Of a DNA stretch of 19,312 nt, positions 8,116 through 16,394 are shown one piece after another. Source of the stretch: CAZKXU01 sp964556665 (GTDB lineage Bacteria > Bdellovibrionota_C > UBA2361 > CAZKXU01); the NCBI GenBank assembly GCA_964556665.1, contig CAZKXU010000067.1:1-19312 (forward strand), in the 5' to 3' direction. The position numbers and the translations under genes are program-made. The first letter of the stretch is position 1. Each line of letters begins with the position of its first letter. The notes beneath the pieces are model-generated. The model worked only from the letters and a program-made list of their open reading frames with translations. It was not told the origin of the DNA and searched no databases.

Positions 8116-9801
8116 ATGATTAAAAAATTATTAATATTAAGCTCCCTCGTTCTAGCTCTAGCTGTCCTGCTCTTAGGGTACGTAGTTGTTAATGCCAATT
8201 CTATAGTATCCAAGTTTCAGCCTAAGCTTGAAAGTATAGCCTCTTCTGCTCTTGGAGCAGATATAGGATTCGGAAAGCTTGATCTTAAAGTTATTCCTAC
8301 GCTGCGTCTAGTTGTCTCCGAAATTAAAGTTAAAGGTGGAGCGGATAATTTAGCTCTAAAAAGTATCATTTTTCATCTACGCCTCTTTCCTCTCTTGAAA
8401 GGTGAGTTAGTTATTTCAAAACTACTGATAGATGCCCCGGCAATCAGACTGATTAAGGAGGCAGATGGTACCCGTGTAGCTGGACTGCCAAAGCCTACTG
8501 CTAAAAAGGGGAATGATAGCGCTGTAGCTGCCTCAGCTCCATCTGCATCAGGCAGTTCTGTTACCTCAGCACTTAATATTAGGTTGGAAAGCTTCGAGCT
8601 AAAAGCTCTCTCTCTTTTGATGGAGGATCGAACAGCAAACACAGAACAGAGTCTGCTTTCGGCCTTAAATCTCTCAGCAGCAGTTGCATTGAAAGACAAC
8701 AAGGTTTCTCTCTCAGGATTCAAGGTTGATGGAAGTATTTTAGGGAAAGGCAACCTAACCATCGACGCAGGAGAGTTTGAGAGTGCAATTTCTCCCGAGT
8801 TGGCATTTGCCGGATTCGTACACATAAAGAAATTTGAATTTAGCCCGACAGCAGAGCTCAAAATTACGGAGGGCAATGGAAAGATAGCCATTAAAGGAAG
8901 TCCCACAGCGCAGACTGTTTCCACAGATGACTTTAAACTAAGCCTAGGAGGTGAAGCTATAAAGGTCCAACTGCTGACCAATCTATCTCCTGCCGCTATA
9001 AATGTGGAGCGGATCTTGATTGAGGCGTTTTCCGGAAAAACTGAAGGTCAGGCTAAGTTGACACTTACTGGGACTTCTCGATTTGATGCCGCCTTCGATC
9101 TGTCAGGAATTCAAATTAATCAGGCTTTGAAAGCTGTAACACAGACAGAGCCGGCACTATCTGGCAACTTAGATCGATTATCAGTAAAGCTTGGTGGCGA
9201 ACTCGGCACTAATCTAATGAGCTCACTAAAGGGGAGTATTGGCTTAATGCTTAAGGATGGGGAATTAAAAGGGGTAAATGTAGCTGGAGAGGTACTAAAA
9301 TCGATTCAAGGTCTTCCCTTTATGAAAGGCACTCTTGCCGAAGCAGTACCGGAGAGTGAGCGCGCATCATTAGAAAATAACGTAACAACAATAAAGGAGC
9401 TGAGTGCCAATTTTACTGTTGCTGATTCAAAAATCCAGACCCCTGACCTGCGGCTAATCAGTTCAATTTTTGAGCTAGAGGGGAACGGTCAGATTGGGTT
9501 TGATAAGGGAATTAATTTTAATACTACAATGTTATTTAGTTCAGAATTCTCCTCTTTACTGAGTGAAAAAGTTAAAGAGTTGCCGGTGCTTTGTGATGAT
9601 AAAGGAAGATTAACTGTTCCGGTAGTATTAAGCGGCACACTACCTAAAGTAATTCCGCTTCCTAATATGCAGAAGTTACTAGAGGTAGCAGGCAAGGGCT
9701 TACTCAGGGAAAAAGGGGCTAGTTTATTAGAGGGGTTTTTAGGCGGCAAGAAAGATGGTAGCGCAGCAGGTAATAAGAAGAAGGGGCTTTTCGGATTTTA
9801 A
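8116..9801 (+). CDS. AsmA-family inner-membrane-anchored protein
   Basis: The product is 561 residues with one N-terminal membrane helix (about 4-25) and a large, presumably periplasmic, beta-rich remainder. The start resembles AsmA proteins (membrane helix, then a segment setting out a first beta repeat with LKVIPTLRLVVSEIKVKGG). The C-terminal region holds the AsmA-type segment with DGELKGVNVAGEVLKSI (around residues 380-400), followed by a domain with repeating beta strands. A Ser/Ala-rich linker occurs at about 125-150, and the tail is basic (GNKKKGLFGF). AsmA relatives belong to the bridge-like lipid-transfer group that supports outer-membrane lipid homeostasis, which fits the divergent lipid A operon. 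The ATG at 8116 is preferred to a TTG two codons upstream. I see no clear ribosome site. The next gene starts 8 nt after the stop. Confidence 0.85.
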   Translation: MIKKLLILSSLVLALAVLLLGYVVVNANSIVSKFQPKLESIASSALGADIGFGKLDLKVIPTLRLVVSEIKVKGGADNLALKSIIFHLRLFPLLKGELVISKLLIDAPAIRLIKEADGTRVAGLPKPTAKKGNDSAVAASAPSASGSSVTSALNIRLESFELKALSLLMEDRTANTEQSLLSALNLSAAVALKDNKVSLSGFKVDGSILGKGNLTIDAGEFESAISPELAFAGFVHIKKFEFSPTAELKITEGNGKIAIKGSPTAQTVSTDDFKLSLGGEAIKVQLLTNLSPAAINVERILIEAFSGKTEGQAKLTLTGTSRFDAAFDLSGIQINQALKAVTQTEPALSGNLDRLSVKLGGELGTNLMSSLKGSIGLMLKDGELKGVNVAGEVLKSIQGLPFMKGTLAEAVPESERASLENNVTTIKELSANFTVADSKIQTPDLRLISSIFELEGNGQIGFDKGINFNTTMLFSSEFSSLLSEKVKELPVLCDDKGRLTVPVVLSGTLPKVIPLPNMQKLLEVAGKGLLREKGASLLEGFLGGKKDGSAAGNKKKGLFGF

Positions 9802-9809
9802 CTCAGTAT

Positions 9810-11153
9810 ATGTCGACAGCCTTAATCTCTGAAAATGATCTATCCTCACTCAAGGAGGAAGCTCTGGCGCATGACGCATCAGATCCACTGCGCAACTTTA
9901 AGCCGCGCTTTGCGACACCTCCTAATTCAGTATATCTAGCAAGTCATAGCCTTGGGCTCCGTTCTGACAGGGCGCATGAATATAGCTACGAGGCTTTTGA
10001 GAAGTGGGAGCATCTTGGAGTCGAGGCCTGGTTCGACAAGGAGGAGCATTCGCATTTAGGTCCATGGATCGAGTTAGAACGCGCTATCGCTAAGGAGTTA
10101 GCGCCATTTTTAGGGGCAAAACCGCTGGATGTTACAGTTGGCAGTTCATTAGGTGTTAATCTGCTCCTATTGTTACATACCTTCTTTCGCCCAACGGCTA
10201 AGCGTCGCAAGATCTTAGTTCCACGTGCCATGTTTCCACAGGACCGTTGGTTGATGCAGCAGCATATTAAACTCCCAGGTTATTCTCATGGAGAGATCGA
10301 GTGGATCAACCCACGTCCTGGTGAAAAACTATTAAGAGAGGAGGATCTCGTTCTCCGTCTTAATCGTGACAGTGAAGAGATCGCACTGTTTGTGATTGAA
10401 GCAGTAAGTTATCTAACAGGCCAGTATTTAAATATCGAAGCATTAGCAAGGGAGTGTAATCGACAAAGAATACCTATGATTCTAGATGTCGCGCATGCTG
10501 CCTTTGTTACTCCGCTGGAGCTTAATAATTGGGGTGTCGATGCCGCTGTTGGCTGCAGCTATAAATTTGGAGCGGCCGGTCCAGGTTCCGTTGGAATTTT
10601 GTATGTTAATGAACGACATACAAGCAACCCAGAGCTATGGCGTCCAGGAGGTTGGTGGGGAAATAAGCTGGAGTCACGCATGTTAATGGGCCAGACCTGG
10701 GAGCCTTGTGCTGGAGCAGCTGCTTGGCAAGTGGGCACTTTACCAGTATTGGCTGCAGCACCGTTTTTAGGGGTGTTAAAGCTTTACACTGAAGCCGGAA
10801 ATCTCGAGATGCGAAAAAAGATTACAGCGATGAATGGATATGCTCTAAAAGCATTGTCACGAATCAAAAATCGGGAGCGTTTCTTTGAGGTTTTAACACC
10901 TATTGATTCAGCGCGCCAAGGGGCAGAGATAGTACTTCATTTTTATGAAAATGAGTTTGCAAAGCAGTTAAAAAACTATCTAAGAACAGCAGGTGTAACG
11001 GTTGATTATCGGGAGTCCCCGTTCAAAGATGATCAGGCACAAAGCAGCGCAGGAATTGTGCGCGTTGGACTACATCCTTTATCAAATTCCTTCTCTGATA
11101 TATTTGAGTTTATTAGTAAATTTAACCGTGTACCGTTTAAGAGTTGGAATTAG
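9810..11153 (+). CDS. Kynureninase-like PLP-dependent fold-type I enzyme
   Basis: The 447-residue product resembles kynureninase, which cleaves kynurenine or 3-hydroxykynurenine to (3-hydroxy)anthranilate and alanine. Key matches are the N-terminal VYLASHSLGL (usually YLxGNSLG), the PLP-binding Asp in LDVAHAAF, the Schiff-base lysine in CSYKFGAAGPGSVG, the GGWWGNK segment, and AWQVGTLPVLAAAP at the position of the family's late substrate-contact region. The GNS triplet reads SHS, so the substrate may differ. No other tryptophan-degradation gene is nearby. It follows the asmA-like gene by 8 nt, probably on the same transcript. A hairpin comes 33 nt after the stop. A related class V aminotransferase-fold enzyme of unknown substrate is the alternative. 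Confidence 0.78.
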   Translation: MSTALISENDLSSLKEEALAHDASDPLRNFKPRFATPPNSVYLASHSLGLRSDRAHEYSYEAFEKWEHLGVEAWFDKEEHSHLGPWIELERAIAKELAPFLGAKPLDVTVGSSLGVNLLLLLHTFFRPTAKRRKILVPRAMFPQDRWLMQQHIKLPGYSHGEIEWINPRPGEKLLREEDLVLRLNRDSEEIALFVIEAVSYLTGQYLNIEALARECNRQRIPMILDVAHAAFVTPLELNNWGVDAAVGCSYKFGAAGPGSVGILYVNERHTSNPELWRPGGWWGNKLESRMLMGQTWEPCAGAAAWQVGTLPVLAAAPFLGVLKLYTEAGNLEMRKKITAMNGYALKALSRIKNRERFFEVLTPIDSARQGAEIVLHFYENEFAKQLKNYLRTAGVTVDYRESPFKDDQAQSSAGIVRVGLHPLSNSFSDIFEFISKFNRVPFKSWN

Positions 11154-11185
11154 GGCTGTGTAACCTAAGTTTTGTTAACTATAGC

Positions 11186-11232
11186 GAGTGAGATAAGTCC
11201 GTAGCGAAATTCGCTACGGACTTATCACACTC
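11186..11232. repeat. Strong hairpin between the kynureninase-like gene and motA
   Basis: Positions 11192-11208 pair perfectly with 11210-11226 around a single base. After one mismatch, GAGTG (11186-11190) pairs CACTC (11228-11232). The structure lies 33 nt after the kynureninase-like stop and about 90 nt before the sigma-54 promoter of the flagellar operon. It lacks a following T-run, so it is not a classical intrinsic terminator. It could still insulate the two transcripts, act as an activator site or be a repeat. I did not find a second copy in the window. Confidence 0.8.
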
Positions 11233-11324
11233 CCTCAAGCCAAAATAATGGCACCCGCTCCTTCTTACATACGAAAACTGCTTTCCTAACTTATTGATCT
11301 CAGTCAGTAAATTGAATTTGCAGC

Positions 11325-11339
11325 TGGCATAATGCTTGC
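11325..11339 (+). promoter_or_regulatory. Sigma-54 (RpoN) -24/-12 promoter of the flagellar operon
   Basis: TGGCATAATGCTTGC matches the sigma-54 consensus TGGCAC-G-N4-TTGC, with GG (11326-11327) and GC (11338-11339) separated by exactly 10 bp. It lies just upstream of motA, the first gene of a ten-gene flagellar cluster, and sigma-54 control of such operons is common. Transcription would begin near 11351, only about 3 nt before the motA ATG. An enhancer-binding activator of the FlbD/FlrC/FleQ type would be expected; none is encoded here. Confidence 0.68.
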
Positions 11340-11353
11340 CTTGTCTTTGCTTT

Positions 11354-12142
11354 ATGCAAACATCAATACGAACTTATCTTGAGGATTATCGCCGTGACGG
11401 GGATCTAGGGGTCGCTATCGGGCTAATGCTATCTCTCGCAATTATCCTGCTCGGCGTAGCTGCAAGCGGGGCTATTTTAAACTATATCAGTATCTCAAGC
11501 CTCTTGATCGTACTGGGCCTTACTTTGAGCGCTACCTTAGTAAATTATAACTTCAGCGATCTCAAGAATACCTATGCTTTGCTTAGACGGATTCTTTGGT
11601 TCAGACCCACATTACCGACACAGCGCATCGCTGATCTAGTAGATGCTTCTCGGATCGCAAAGCGGGATGGCTTAGTGGCGCTTGAGCGTATTGCTTCTGC
11701 TAGCTCTGATCGGTTTGTAGCTTTAGCTTTTAATCTCATCGCTGATGGTCAGCAGCCGGATGAGATCAGGAGAGTACTTAATACTGAAATCACTATAGCT
11801 CATGATCGCAATAAGAGAGTAGTTGCGATATTGCAGACAATGGGAAGCTATGCTCCAGCTATGGGCTTAATTGGAACACTGCTCGGTCTGATACAGATGT
11901 TGGGGGCACTAGAGGATCAGAGTAGAGTTGGGCCAGCCATGTCAGTTGCATTAATTACCACATTTTATGGGGCTATTCTTGCAAATCTATTCTTTTTGCC
12001 GCTTGCCGGAAAGGTGCGAAATTATCTTGAGGAGGAGGGCTTACTTAAAGCCATAACTGTTGAAGCAGCAGCAAGTATTCGAAAACTTGAATATACAGTT
12101 ATATTGGAGCAGCGTTTACAAAGCTTTTTACCGGGTCGCTAA
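11354..12142 (+). CDS. motA: Flagellar motor stator protein MotA
   Basis: This 262-residue protein has four membrane segments (about 19-36, 43-63, 166-187, 197-218) and a large cytoplasmic loop between the second and third, the MotA/PomA plan. The ASRIAKRDGLVALE segment corresponds to the charged loop that touches FliG. APAMGLIGTLLGLI and GPAMSVALITTFYGAILANL are the conserved TM3/TM4 signatures, with the key prolines at 168 and 194. Five MotA subunits surround two MotB subunits and form the ion channel that drives rotation. The ATG at 11354 is preferred over a TTG at 11336, because the predicted sigma-54 transcript starts near 11351 and would exclude the TTG. No Shine-Dalgarno sequence precedes the ATG. 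The stop is followed directly by the next ATG. Confidence 0.92.
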   Translation: MQTSIRTYLEDYRRDGDLGVAIGLMLSLAIILLGVAASGAILNYISISSLLIVLGLTLSATLVNYNFSDLKNTYALLRRILWFRPTLPTQRIADLVDASRIAKRDGLVALERIASASSDRFVALAFNLIADGQQPDEIRRVLNTEITIAHDRNKRVVAILQTMGSYAPAMGLIGTLLGLIQMLGALEDQSRVGPAMSVALITTFYGAILANLFFLPLAGKVRNYLEEEGLLKAITVEAAASIRKLEYTVILEQRLQSFLPGR

Positions 12143-12634
12143 ATGAGCTCTTCTCATGACCTAAGCATCAACGCTTCCTATTGGACACAGTATACAGCCC
12201 TAATTCTAATTATTCTTACCTTTACTATCGGCGCTTTCGTACGCGGTCCGGTACTGAAGGATAAGGTTGTTCTTCATCCTAAGGAGATCTCCGTGGATGC
12301 ACCTCAAGAGCGGCTTGAATCAACACTCGTTTTTAGCGACCTGTTCCATAAGGGTAGCAATATTAATGCTGAGCGAGCTAACGCGTTAGTCTCCTTTCTA
12401 AAACAGCATGACCTTGTTGCAGAATTTGAAATGACAGTCTCTCAGTCTGGAGAGGAGCTTGGATATGAAAAAGCTCTTGTATTATCAGAGGCACTCTCAG
12501 AGCTCCCGCCGCATGCATTTAGAATCTATCTAAGAAAAGATTCGGCTGCCGTACAAGCTAAAAATACTGCGGTTGAATTGGTTGGAGATGCAAATTATGA
12601 GACTCAGGTGCGGTTTTATAGGGCTTATCGATGA
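12143..12634 (+). CDS. Single-pass membrane protein with degenerate OmpA/MotB-like domain, between motA and motB
   Basis: This 163-residue protein has a short N-terminus, one membrane helix (about 17-34, YTALILIILTFTIGAFV) and a region beyond it with alternating strands and helices (about 60-163). The order (strand, helix ERANALVSFLKQH, strand FEMTVSQSG, helix YEKALVLSEALSEL, strand AFRIYLRKD) resembles a reduced OmpA-like fold, but the peptidoglycan-binding signature is missing. Unlike MotB, TolR or ExbD, the helix carries no Asp, so it should not form an ion path. It starts directly at the motA stop and overlaps the next gene by ATGA, so it is translationally coupled within the stator set. 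It may be a MotB paralogue or a periplasmic stator partner. I do not recognise a named family. Confidence 0.8.
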   Translation: MSSSHDLSINASYWTQYTALILIILTFTIGAFVRGPVLKDKVVLHPKEISVDAPQERLESTLVFSDLFHKGSNINAERANALVSFLKQHDLVAEFEMTVSQSGEELGYEKALVLSEALSELPPHAFRIYLRKDSAAVQAKNTAVELVGDANYETQVRFYRAYR

Positions 12635-13194
12635 TTGAAACTGACCAAATTAGAGAAAATATCTGGCTCACCTCCTTTGGCGATCTTTTGACACTGTTAC
12701 TCTGTTTTTTCCTGGCAACTTTATCTGGAAGTAGCCTTAATCCTCTTTCTCCTGCCGGTATAGAGCGGATAAAGAGTGGAAATCATAGCAGTTTCATGCT
12801 GAAGCTCTACTCCTCCAAGCAACCGCTTGCATATGGCACCTCAATTGCACAGTTAAGTGATGGAGTTCTGGAACTTACCGCAACTTTTTTTAGTGATGAC
12901 TTTGTTACACTAGGAGAGACATTGTCTCAGAATGCAGAGAGAAGATTTCCAGATGTAGTTCCAAGTGGTTACACACTTGAAGCAGTTGAAGTCTCCACCT
13001 GTTACCCTAGTGAGACTGGGTCTATCAGTACAAGTTGGCTCGGTTCGATTACTAGAGCAAAGGCTCTCTCTCGTCAATTAATTGACAGGGGATTTGGTTC
13101 GATACGTGAGGAGATTCTTGGACCGAATTGCAGAACGTTAGGTAAACAGAGTGCGGTAGCAGAGATAAGATTTAGGTATCAAAAAAATGGCTGA
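12631..13194 (+). CDS. motB: MotB-like stator protein, shortened
   Basis: The N-terminus has the MotB signature IWLTSFGDLLTLLLCFF, with one membrane helix (about 12-33) carrying the ion-binding Asp18. The rest is presumably periplasmic: a short linker, then a divergent OmpA-like region (about 78-185) where EAVEVSTCYPS...GSITRAKALSRQLIDRGF stands in place of the usual GHTD...N..LS..RA pattern. At 187 residues it is much shorter than E. coli MotB (308), and the peptidoglycan-contacting residues are poorly kept. It overlaps the upstream gene by 4 nt and fliL by 8 nt. It should pair with MotA as the ion-conducting stator. How it is anchored to the cell wall is unclear, and the neighbouring single-pass protein may help. 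Confidence 0.82.
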   Translation: MIETDQIRENIWLTSFGDLLTLLLCFFLATLSGSSLNPLSPAGIERIKSGNHSSFMLKLYSSKQPLAYGTSIAQLSDGVLELTATFFSDDFVTLGETLSQNAERRFPDVVPSGYTLEAVEVSTCYPSETGSISTSWLGSITRAKALSRQLIDRGFGSIREEILGPNCRTLGKQSAVAEIRFRYQKNG

Positions 13195-13744
13195 TGATAA
13201 AAATGATAAAAAGCCGGGAACAGAAGAGCCGGCTGCTCCTGCAAAAGGGAACAAGTCGCAAATCATGATCATTGCTGGGGTCGCAGTGCTATGTCTTTCA
13301 ATCGGTGTTCCACTCGGCATGTTTGTATTTAAGAGTAAACCTGTGGAGACCGACGCATTGTCAACCGATGCAGCCGAAAAAGATGAAGGCGAAGAGCTTA
13401 AACTTGAAGGCTTCGATGATGAGGATGAGATTGACGAAGGAGAGGAGGCACTAGGTGCTATTTTCCCTCTTGAAACTTTTGTTGTGAATCTTTCAGGTGG
13501 TGGATTTGTCAGAATACAGGTGAGTCTTGAATTTGTAGAGCGTGATGTGCCAAGACGGTTTTATGTGCGCTTGGTACCCTTACGTGACGCAATCATTAAT
13601 CTGCTAGCGAATAAAACTAATGCTGATGTGTCTACGGAGAAGGGACGCGAGAGCATTAAAATAGGGATTAAGGAGCTAGCTAATGATCTTATTAAAAAAG
13701 AGGATGTCAGAACGGTATATTTTACACAGTTTGTAGTGCAGTAG
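13187..13744 (+). CDS. fliL: Flagellar basal-body-associated protein FliL
   Basis: This 185-residue protein has a charged cytoplasmic N-terminus, one membrane helix (about 25-48), a very acidic linker (about 60-90) and a C-terminal FliL domain. That domain begins IFPLETFVVNLSGGGFVRIQVSLEF and ends VRTVYFTQFVVQ, the family hallmark. FliL surrounds the stator and stabilises its open form. The gene overlaps motB by 8 nt and ends 7 nt before fliM. The long acidic linker may extend the domain towards the periplasmic part of the stator. Confidence 0.94.
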   Translation: MADDKNDKKPGTEEPAAPAKGNKSQIMIIAGVAVLCLSIGVPLGMFVFKSKPVETDALSTDAAEKDEGEELKLEGFDDEDEIDEGEEALGAIFPLETFVVNLSGGGFVRIQVSLEFVERDVPRRFYVRLVPLRDAIINLLANKTNADVSTEKGRESIKIGIKELANDLIKKEDVRTVYFTQFVVQ

Positions 13745-13751
13745 GGGATTT

Positions 13752-14780
13752 ATGAATCAAGTTTTAACACAGGATGAAATTAACTCTCTATTACGTGGTC
13801 TTTCCGAAGGAGAGATAGAGCAGGAGGTAGCTCAGGCAAATCCTAATGTGCCGCAGGCTAAGAAGTTTGATATTGCCAATCAGGAGCGCATTATTCGTGG
13901 TCGAATGCCGACCATGGAGCTTATTCATGATCGCTTTGCACGACAATTTCGTACCTCACTAGCTAAATTCTTAGGCAGAACCTGTTTTGCTAACGTTGGT
14001 GGTATTGAGATGGTAAAATTCGGTCTTTTCATGAAGAAGCTGCCGCTGCCATCATCCCTTCATATCTTTCGTATGCCTCCTCTTAGCGGATATGCACTTA
14101 TGGTAGTTTCTGCGCCACTAGTATTCGGCATCGTCGATGGACTTTTCGGCGGATCTGGCCAGGGCCGTGTTAAAATTGAAGGTCGTGAGTATACTCCGAT
14201 AGAGACAAGATTAATCGGTAAAGTGGTGATGATGGCGCTTGATGTTTTGAAGGATGCTTGGGCCCCAATTCATCCGGTAGATTTTGTTTATGTGCGCTCA
14301 GAGTTTAACCCGCTCGCTATTGCAATTGTTCCTCCAACAGATGTTGTAATTATCGTAACTATCGAAGTAGAGCTCGAGCAGGAGAGTGCTACTCTGACTC
14401 TCTGTACGCCATATTCTACAATTGAACCTCTGCGCGGCAAATTAGCAACAGGATTTCAGAGTACCCGTCTTGAAGTAGATTCAGGTGTGCTACGTCGTAT
14501 GGAGGTTAGTGTCAAGCAGACGGTTGCGAATATGAGTGTGCAGCTTGCAACCGGCACGATTAGCGCACGACAACTGATGGGCCTTCAAGCAGGCGATGTA
14601 ATTTCAATGGACACAAATCCATCTGAGGAAGCGATGGTAATGGTGGAGGGCGCACCAAAGTTTTATGGCTATGTGGGTTCGTACCGTGGAAATAGAGCTA
14701 TTCGATTAACACGTGAGATCCCTAAACGCGATCTGATAAATTATCGTAACAAGCAGGAGCTTTTGAAACATGGCAAATGA
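13752..14780 (+). CDS. fliM: Flagellar motor switch protein FliM
   Basis: FliM forms the C-ring with FliG and FliN and binds phosphorylated CheY. The N-terminal peptide VLTQDEINSLLRGL (4-17) is the CheY-P binding motif, so a chemotaxis system probably exists elsewhere. The middle CheC-like domain includes the FGGSGQGR loop and TPIETRLIGKV. The C-terminal SpoA domain runs from about 255 to 335. The 342-residue length is typical. A GGGG 7-10 nt before the ATG serves as ribosome site. The stop overlaps fliN by 11 nt. Confidence 0.96.
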   Translation: MNQVLTQDEINSLLRGLSEGEIEQEVAQANPNVPQAKKFDIANQERIIRGRMPTMELIHDRFARQFRTSLAKFLGRTCFANVGGIEMVKFGLFMKKLPLPSSLHIFRMPPLSGYALMVVSAPLVFGIVDGLFGGSGQGRVKIEGREYTPIETRLIGKVVMMALDVLKDAWAPIHPVDFVYVRSEFNPLAIAIVPPTDVVIIVTIEVELEQESATLTLCTPYSTIEPLRGKLATGFQSTRLEVDSGVLRRMEVSVKQTVANMSVQLATGTISARQLMGLQAGDVISMDTNPSEEAMVMVEGAPKFYGYVGSYRGNRAIRLTREIPKRDLINYRNKQELLKHGK

Positions 14781-15108
14781 AAAGGACGCTATGCAAGGTG
14801 TGGCTGACGCGGCGCAGGGAGTAATCGATGCGTCTGCTGGAAAAAATCCAAAGACGCTGGACTTCTTACTGGATGTAAATCTTCAGGTAACTGTCGAGGT
14901 CGGCAGAGCAAAAATGACTATACAAGATCTCCTGCAACTTATGCAGGGCTCAGTAGTCGAGCTTGAGAAGTTGGCAGGCGAGCCGCTGGATATATATGTA
15001 AATGGGAAGCAGGTGGCGCGAGGCGAAGCTGTTATCGTTAATGAAAAGTTCGGTGTACGACTCACCGACATTATCTCTCCTGATGATCGTATGGAGGCAG
15101 TTGGGTAG
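14770..15108 (+). CDS. fliN: Flagellar motor switch protein FliN
   Basis: The 112-residue product consists of a short variable N-terminus and one SpoA domain (about 33-112). LLDVNLQVTVEVGRAKMTIQDLL opens the domain and GEPLDIYVNGKQVARGEAVIVNEKFGVRLTDI forms its core, the standard FliN sequence. FliN sits at the base of the C-ring and binds FliH and FliM. It begins 11 nt inside fliM with AGGAG about 10 nt upstream, so translation is coupled. It is the short FliN form, not the longer FliY with an added CheC domain. Confidence 0.95.
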   Translation: MANEKDAMQGVADAAQGVIDASAGKNPKTLDFLLDVNLQVTVEVGRAKMTIQDLLQLMQGSVVELEKLAGEPLDIYVNGKQVARGEAVIVNEKFGVRLTDIISPDDRMEAVG

Positions 15109-15138
15109 GTAAATTGTACAGTTGGAAAATTATAATTT

Positions 15139-15573
15139 ATGCGGTTATTAGCTCTAGTTTTTACATTCCTACTAACTCTAAGTGTAACCCCTGTCTTGGC
15201 CGATCAGGCGAAGACTGTTACTACACCTGCCATTCAGCTAGCTCCTGATAGTGGCACTATACATACAGCAGTAAAGTTTATGGAGGGCTTAGGACTCGCA
15301 TTAGGAGTTTTTCTCATAGGAATTCATTTTTACAAGAGGCGCCAAAATATTACGGTGCAGTCCATGCGACGGTTAAAACTGATCGAACGGTTGGCAGTTG
15401 GACCAAAAGCATCCTTGCTGCTGGTCGAGGTTGATGGTGGTAAGGTGTTGGTAGGTAGTAGTGCTGATGGAATAACGTTTCATCAGATCGAGGCTCCGAA
15501 ATTTTCAGTTTTTGATGAGGTTGATGAGGTATGCAAGGACGCACTTCTCTCAGGCGAAAGTCTGCCAAGTTAA
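15139..15573 (+). CDS. fliO: Flagellar biosynthesis protein FliO
   Basis: This 144-residue protein has an N-terminal signal-like hydrophobic stretch (about 3-21, ending VLADQ), a second membrane helix (about 47-65) and a short cytoplasmic domain. That domain contains MRRLKLIERLAVGPKASLLLVEVDGGKVLVGSSADGI, the recognisable FliO core. FliO helps assemble FliP in the export gate. The gene starts 30 nt after fliN with only a weak GGA upstream and ends 14 nt before the chosen fliP start. FliO is poorly conserved in general, so gene order supports the call. Confidence 0.88.
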   Translation: MRLLALVFTFLLTLSVTPVLADQAKTVTTPAIQLAPDSGTIHTAVKFMEGLGLALGVFLIGIHFYKRRQNITVQSMRRLKLIERLAVGPKASLLLVEVDGGKVLVGSSADGITFHQIEAPKFSVFDEVDEVCKDALLSGESLPS

Positions 15574-15587
15574 ACTTCGAAGATGAA

Positions 15588-16391
15588 ATGCCACGGCAAG
15601 CTGACCTTCATCGGACAGCAGGGCCGCGATCTAGTCGAATATTTACTAAGTCGCTAGCGCTTCTCGCAGTTCTTCTAATGCCAACGTTACTATACGCAAG
15701 CGATAATGTAATTCCTGATATATCACTTAAAATCGGAGACTCAGAGCTTGGTTCAGATGGAACTGTTTCGGCAGCGATGAAGATAGTAATCCTGATGACG
15801 GCGCTATCCTTTGCGCCGGCAATGATACTGACGATGACCTGCTTTACCCGAATAGCAGTTGTACTTGGCATGACCAGAACTGCACTTGGTACTCAGCAGA
15901 TGCCACCGAATACTGTAGTTACCGGACTAGCGCTCTTTCTTACGATTGCGATCATGCAGCCAGTATTTATCTCGATGTATAATGATGGCATTAAGCCCTT
16001 TATGGAGGGCAAGATGGGTCAGGATGAGGCGATGCTAAAAGGTTTTCTACCACTTAAAAAGTTTTTGATTCAGCATAGTCGGGAGAAAGATATTGGGTTG
16101 TTTCTTGATATCACTAAATCCGAGCGGCCACAGGATATTGAGGATGTGCCAGCATATGTGGCGATTCCAGCATTTGTGCTAAGTGAATTAAATACCGCAT
16201 TTCAGATCGGATTTTTAATAGCATTGCCATTTTTAGTACTCGATATGGTAGTGTCATCTGTTTTGACCTCTATGAGTATGATCACACTGCCTCCGGTAGT
16301 AATATCATTGCCATTAAAACTAATGCTTTTTGTAATTGTTGATGGCTGGCATTTAATTATCAGCTCAGTTGTACAAACTTATAAGGTCTAA
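15588..16391 (+). CDS. fliP: Flagellar type III export gate protein FliP
   Basis: FliP forms the core pentamer of the FliPQR export gate. Hallmark segments are MTCFTRIAVVLGMTRTALGTQQMPPNTVVTG, split across the membrane helices near 65-125, and the C-terminal ALPFLVLDMVVSSVLTSMSM with the following PPVVISLPLKLMLFV. A signal-peptide-like segment (about 19-38, ending LLYAS) precedes the mature part, as in other FliP. The frame is open upstream to an ATG at 15531 inside fliO. The ATG at 15588 gives 267 residues and avoids that overlap, so it is preferred. Three bases separate it from fliQ. Confidence 0.96.
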   Translation: MPRQADLHRTAGPRSSRIFTKSLALLAVLLMPTLLYASDNVIPDISLKIGDSELGSDGTVSAAMKIVILMTALSFAPAMILTMTCFTRIAVVLGMTRTALGTQQMPPNTVVTGLALFLTIAIMQPVFISMYNDGIKPFMEGKMGQDEAMLKGFLPLKKFLIQHSREKDIGLFLDITKSERPQDIEDVPAYVAIPAFVLSELNTAFQIGFLIALPFLVLDMVVSSVLTSMSMITLPPVVISLPLKLMLFVIVDGWHLIISSVVQTYKV

Positions 16392-16394
16392 CTT

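Noticed and set aside
8373..8981. 202-codon minus-strand frame inside the asmA-like gene
   Set aside because: It is a shadow of the AsmA coding sequence; Ser-rich composition without domains.
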